In this document: positions 12,763 to 12,993 of the stretch, one piece after another
Position numbering within the stretch: the stretch's first letter is position 1
Layout: every line of letters starts with the position of its first letter
Assembly: GCA_945877965.1 (NCBI GenBank)
Contig: CAMCTH010000060.1
Location: forward strand, 1 to 12,993
DNA length: 12,993 bases
From: Planctomicrobium piriforme
Lineage (GTDB): Bacteria; Planctomycetota; Planctomycetia; Pirellulales; PNKZ01
Reading direction: 5' to 3'
Program-made: the position numbers and the translations under genes
The notes under the pieces: generated by a model
Database searches by the model: none
What the model saw: the letters and a program-made list of their open reading frames with translations, nothing else
Told to the model about the DNA's origin: nothing

Positions 12763-12993
12763 ATGTCCCGTATCGGCAAGAAACCGGCGAAGCTCCCCAA
12801 CGGCGTCAAAGTGACGGTCGAAGGCGACAACGTGCTCGTCGAAGGTCCGAAGGGTAAGCTCAAGCAAGCCCTCCGTCCGGAAGTGACGATCGCCGTCGCC
12901 GACGGCAACGCGGTCGTCTCGCGAACCGCAGAGACCCGTCAAGGCCGCGCCATGCACGGTCTTTATCGGGCCTTGCTCGTGAACATGATCAAG
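12763..12993 (+). CDS. rplF: 50S ribosomal protein L6 (N-terminal part, cut by window end)
   Basis: The first 77 residues of a protein normally about 180 long, open to the last base. L6 binds 23S rRNA near the sarcin-ricin loop and the GTPase-associated centre. MSRIGKKPAKLPNGVKVTVE (1-20), VEGPKGKLKQAL, the strands around VTIAVADGNAVVSR and the GRAMHGLYRALLVNMIK helix are diagnostic. GAGGCG lies a few bases before the ATG as a Shine-Dalgarno. It is preceded by rpsH, as in the classical spc order; rplR and rpsE would be expected beyond the window. Confidence 0.97.
   Translation, partial: MSRIGKKPAKLPNGVKVTVEGDNVLVEGPKGKLKQALRPEVTIAVADGNAVVSRTAETRQGRAMHGLYRALLVNMIK

Noticed and set aside
11874..12908. 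Minus-strand open frame of 344 codons across the end of rplE, rpsN, rpsH and rplF
   Set aside because: It spans three gene boundaries antisense to conserved genes, with no family likeness and no ribosome-binding context.

Overview
The window is a continuous, all-plus-strand stretch of the bacterial str - S10 - spc ribosomal-protein super-cluster: 3' end of rpoC, rpsL, rpsG, an EF-G-family gene, then rpsJ-rplC-rplD-rplW-rplB-rpsS-rplV-rpsC-rplP-rpmC-rpsQ-rplN-rplX-rplE-rpsN-rpsH and the 5' end of rplF. Both terminal genes are cut by the window edges. Several traits point to a planctomycete, perhaps of the Pirellulales: moderately high GC, an EF-G of the recycling (mitochondrial EF-G2-like) type, an L16 starting near MPKRVKHRK inside the end of rpsC, extended L3, L5 and S17, and a 'CAGTGGYCAGTGG' type intergenic repeat. 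This assignment is inference from remembered family features; no search was run.

Layout. 1-1122 is the rpoC tail. 1123-1328 holds a long hairpin and a TTGACA promoter candidate ahead of rpsL and rpsG. A strong intrinsic terminator (2280-2313) follows rpsG. The EF-G gene (2366-4480) comes next and is not followed by tuf. The 373-base gap 4481-4853 carries a hairpin after the EF-G gene, a near-consensus sigma-70 promoter (TTGACA-17-TAGGAT) and two leader hairpins. From rpsJ onward 17 ribosomal-protein genes run in canonical order with gaps of at most about 90 bases, one 62-base overlap (rpsC/rplP) and one 1-base overlap (rplN/rplX). The S10 and spc groups join without a visible terminator or promoter, so they may be one transcript.

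The products are parts of the transcription-translation machinery: the RNA polymerase beta' subunit, 30S proteins S12, S7, S10, S19, S3, S17, S14 and S8, 50S proteins L3, L4, L23, L2, L22, L16, L29, L14, L24, L5 and L6, and a translational GTPase.

No new multi-gene system, phage, transposon or CRISPR array is present. The items most worth a second look are: the recycling-type EF-G in the fusA position without tuf; Arg88 in S12, a residue that gives streptomycin resistance in other bacteria; a Cys-to-His swap at the fourth zinc ligand of S14; the repeat element that occupies the whole rpsS-rplV spacer and leaves rplV without a Shine-Dalgarno; the terminator that isolates the EF-G gene; the 62-base two-frame overlap; and the structured S10 leader.
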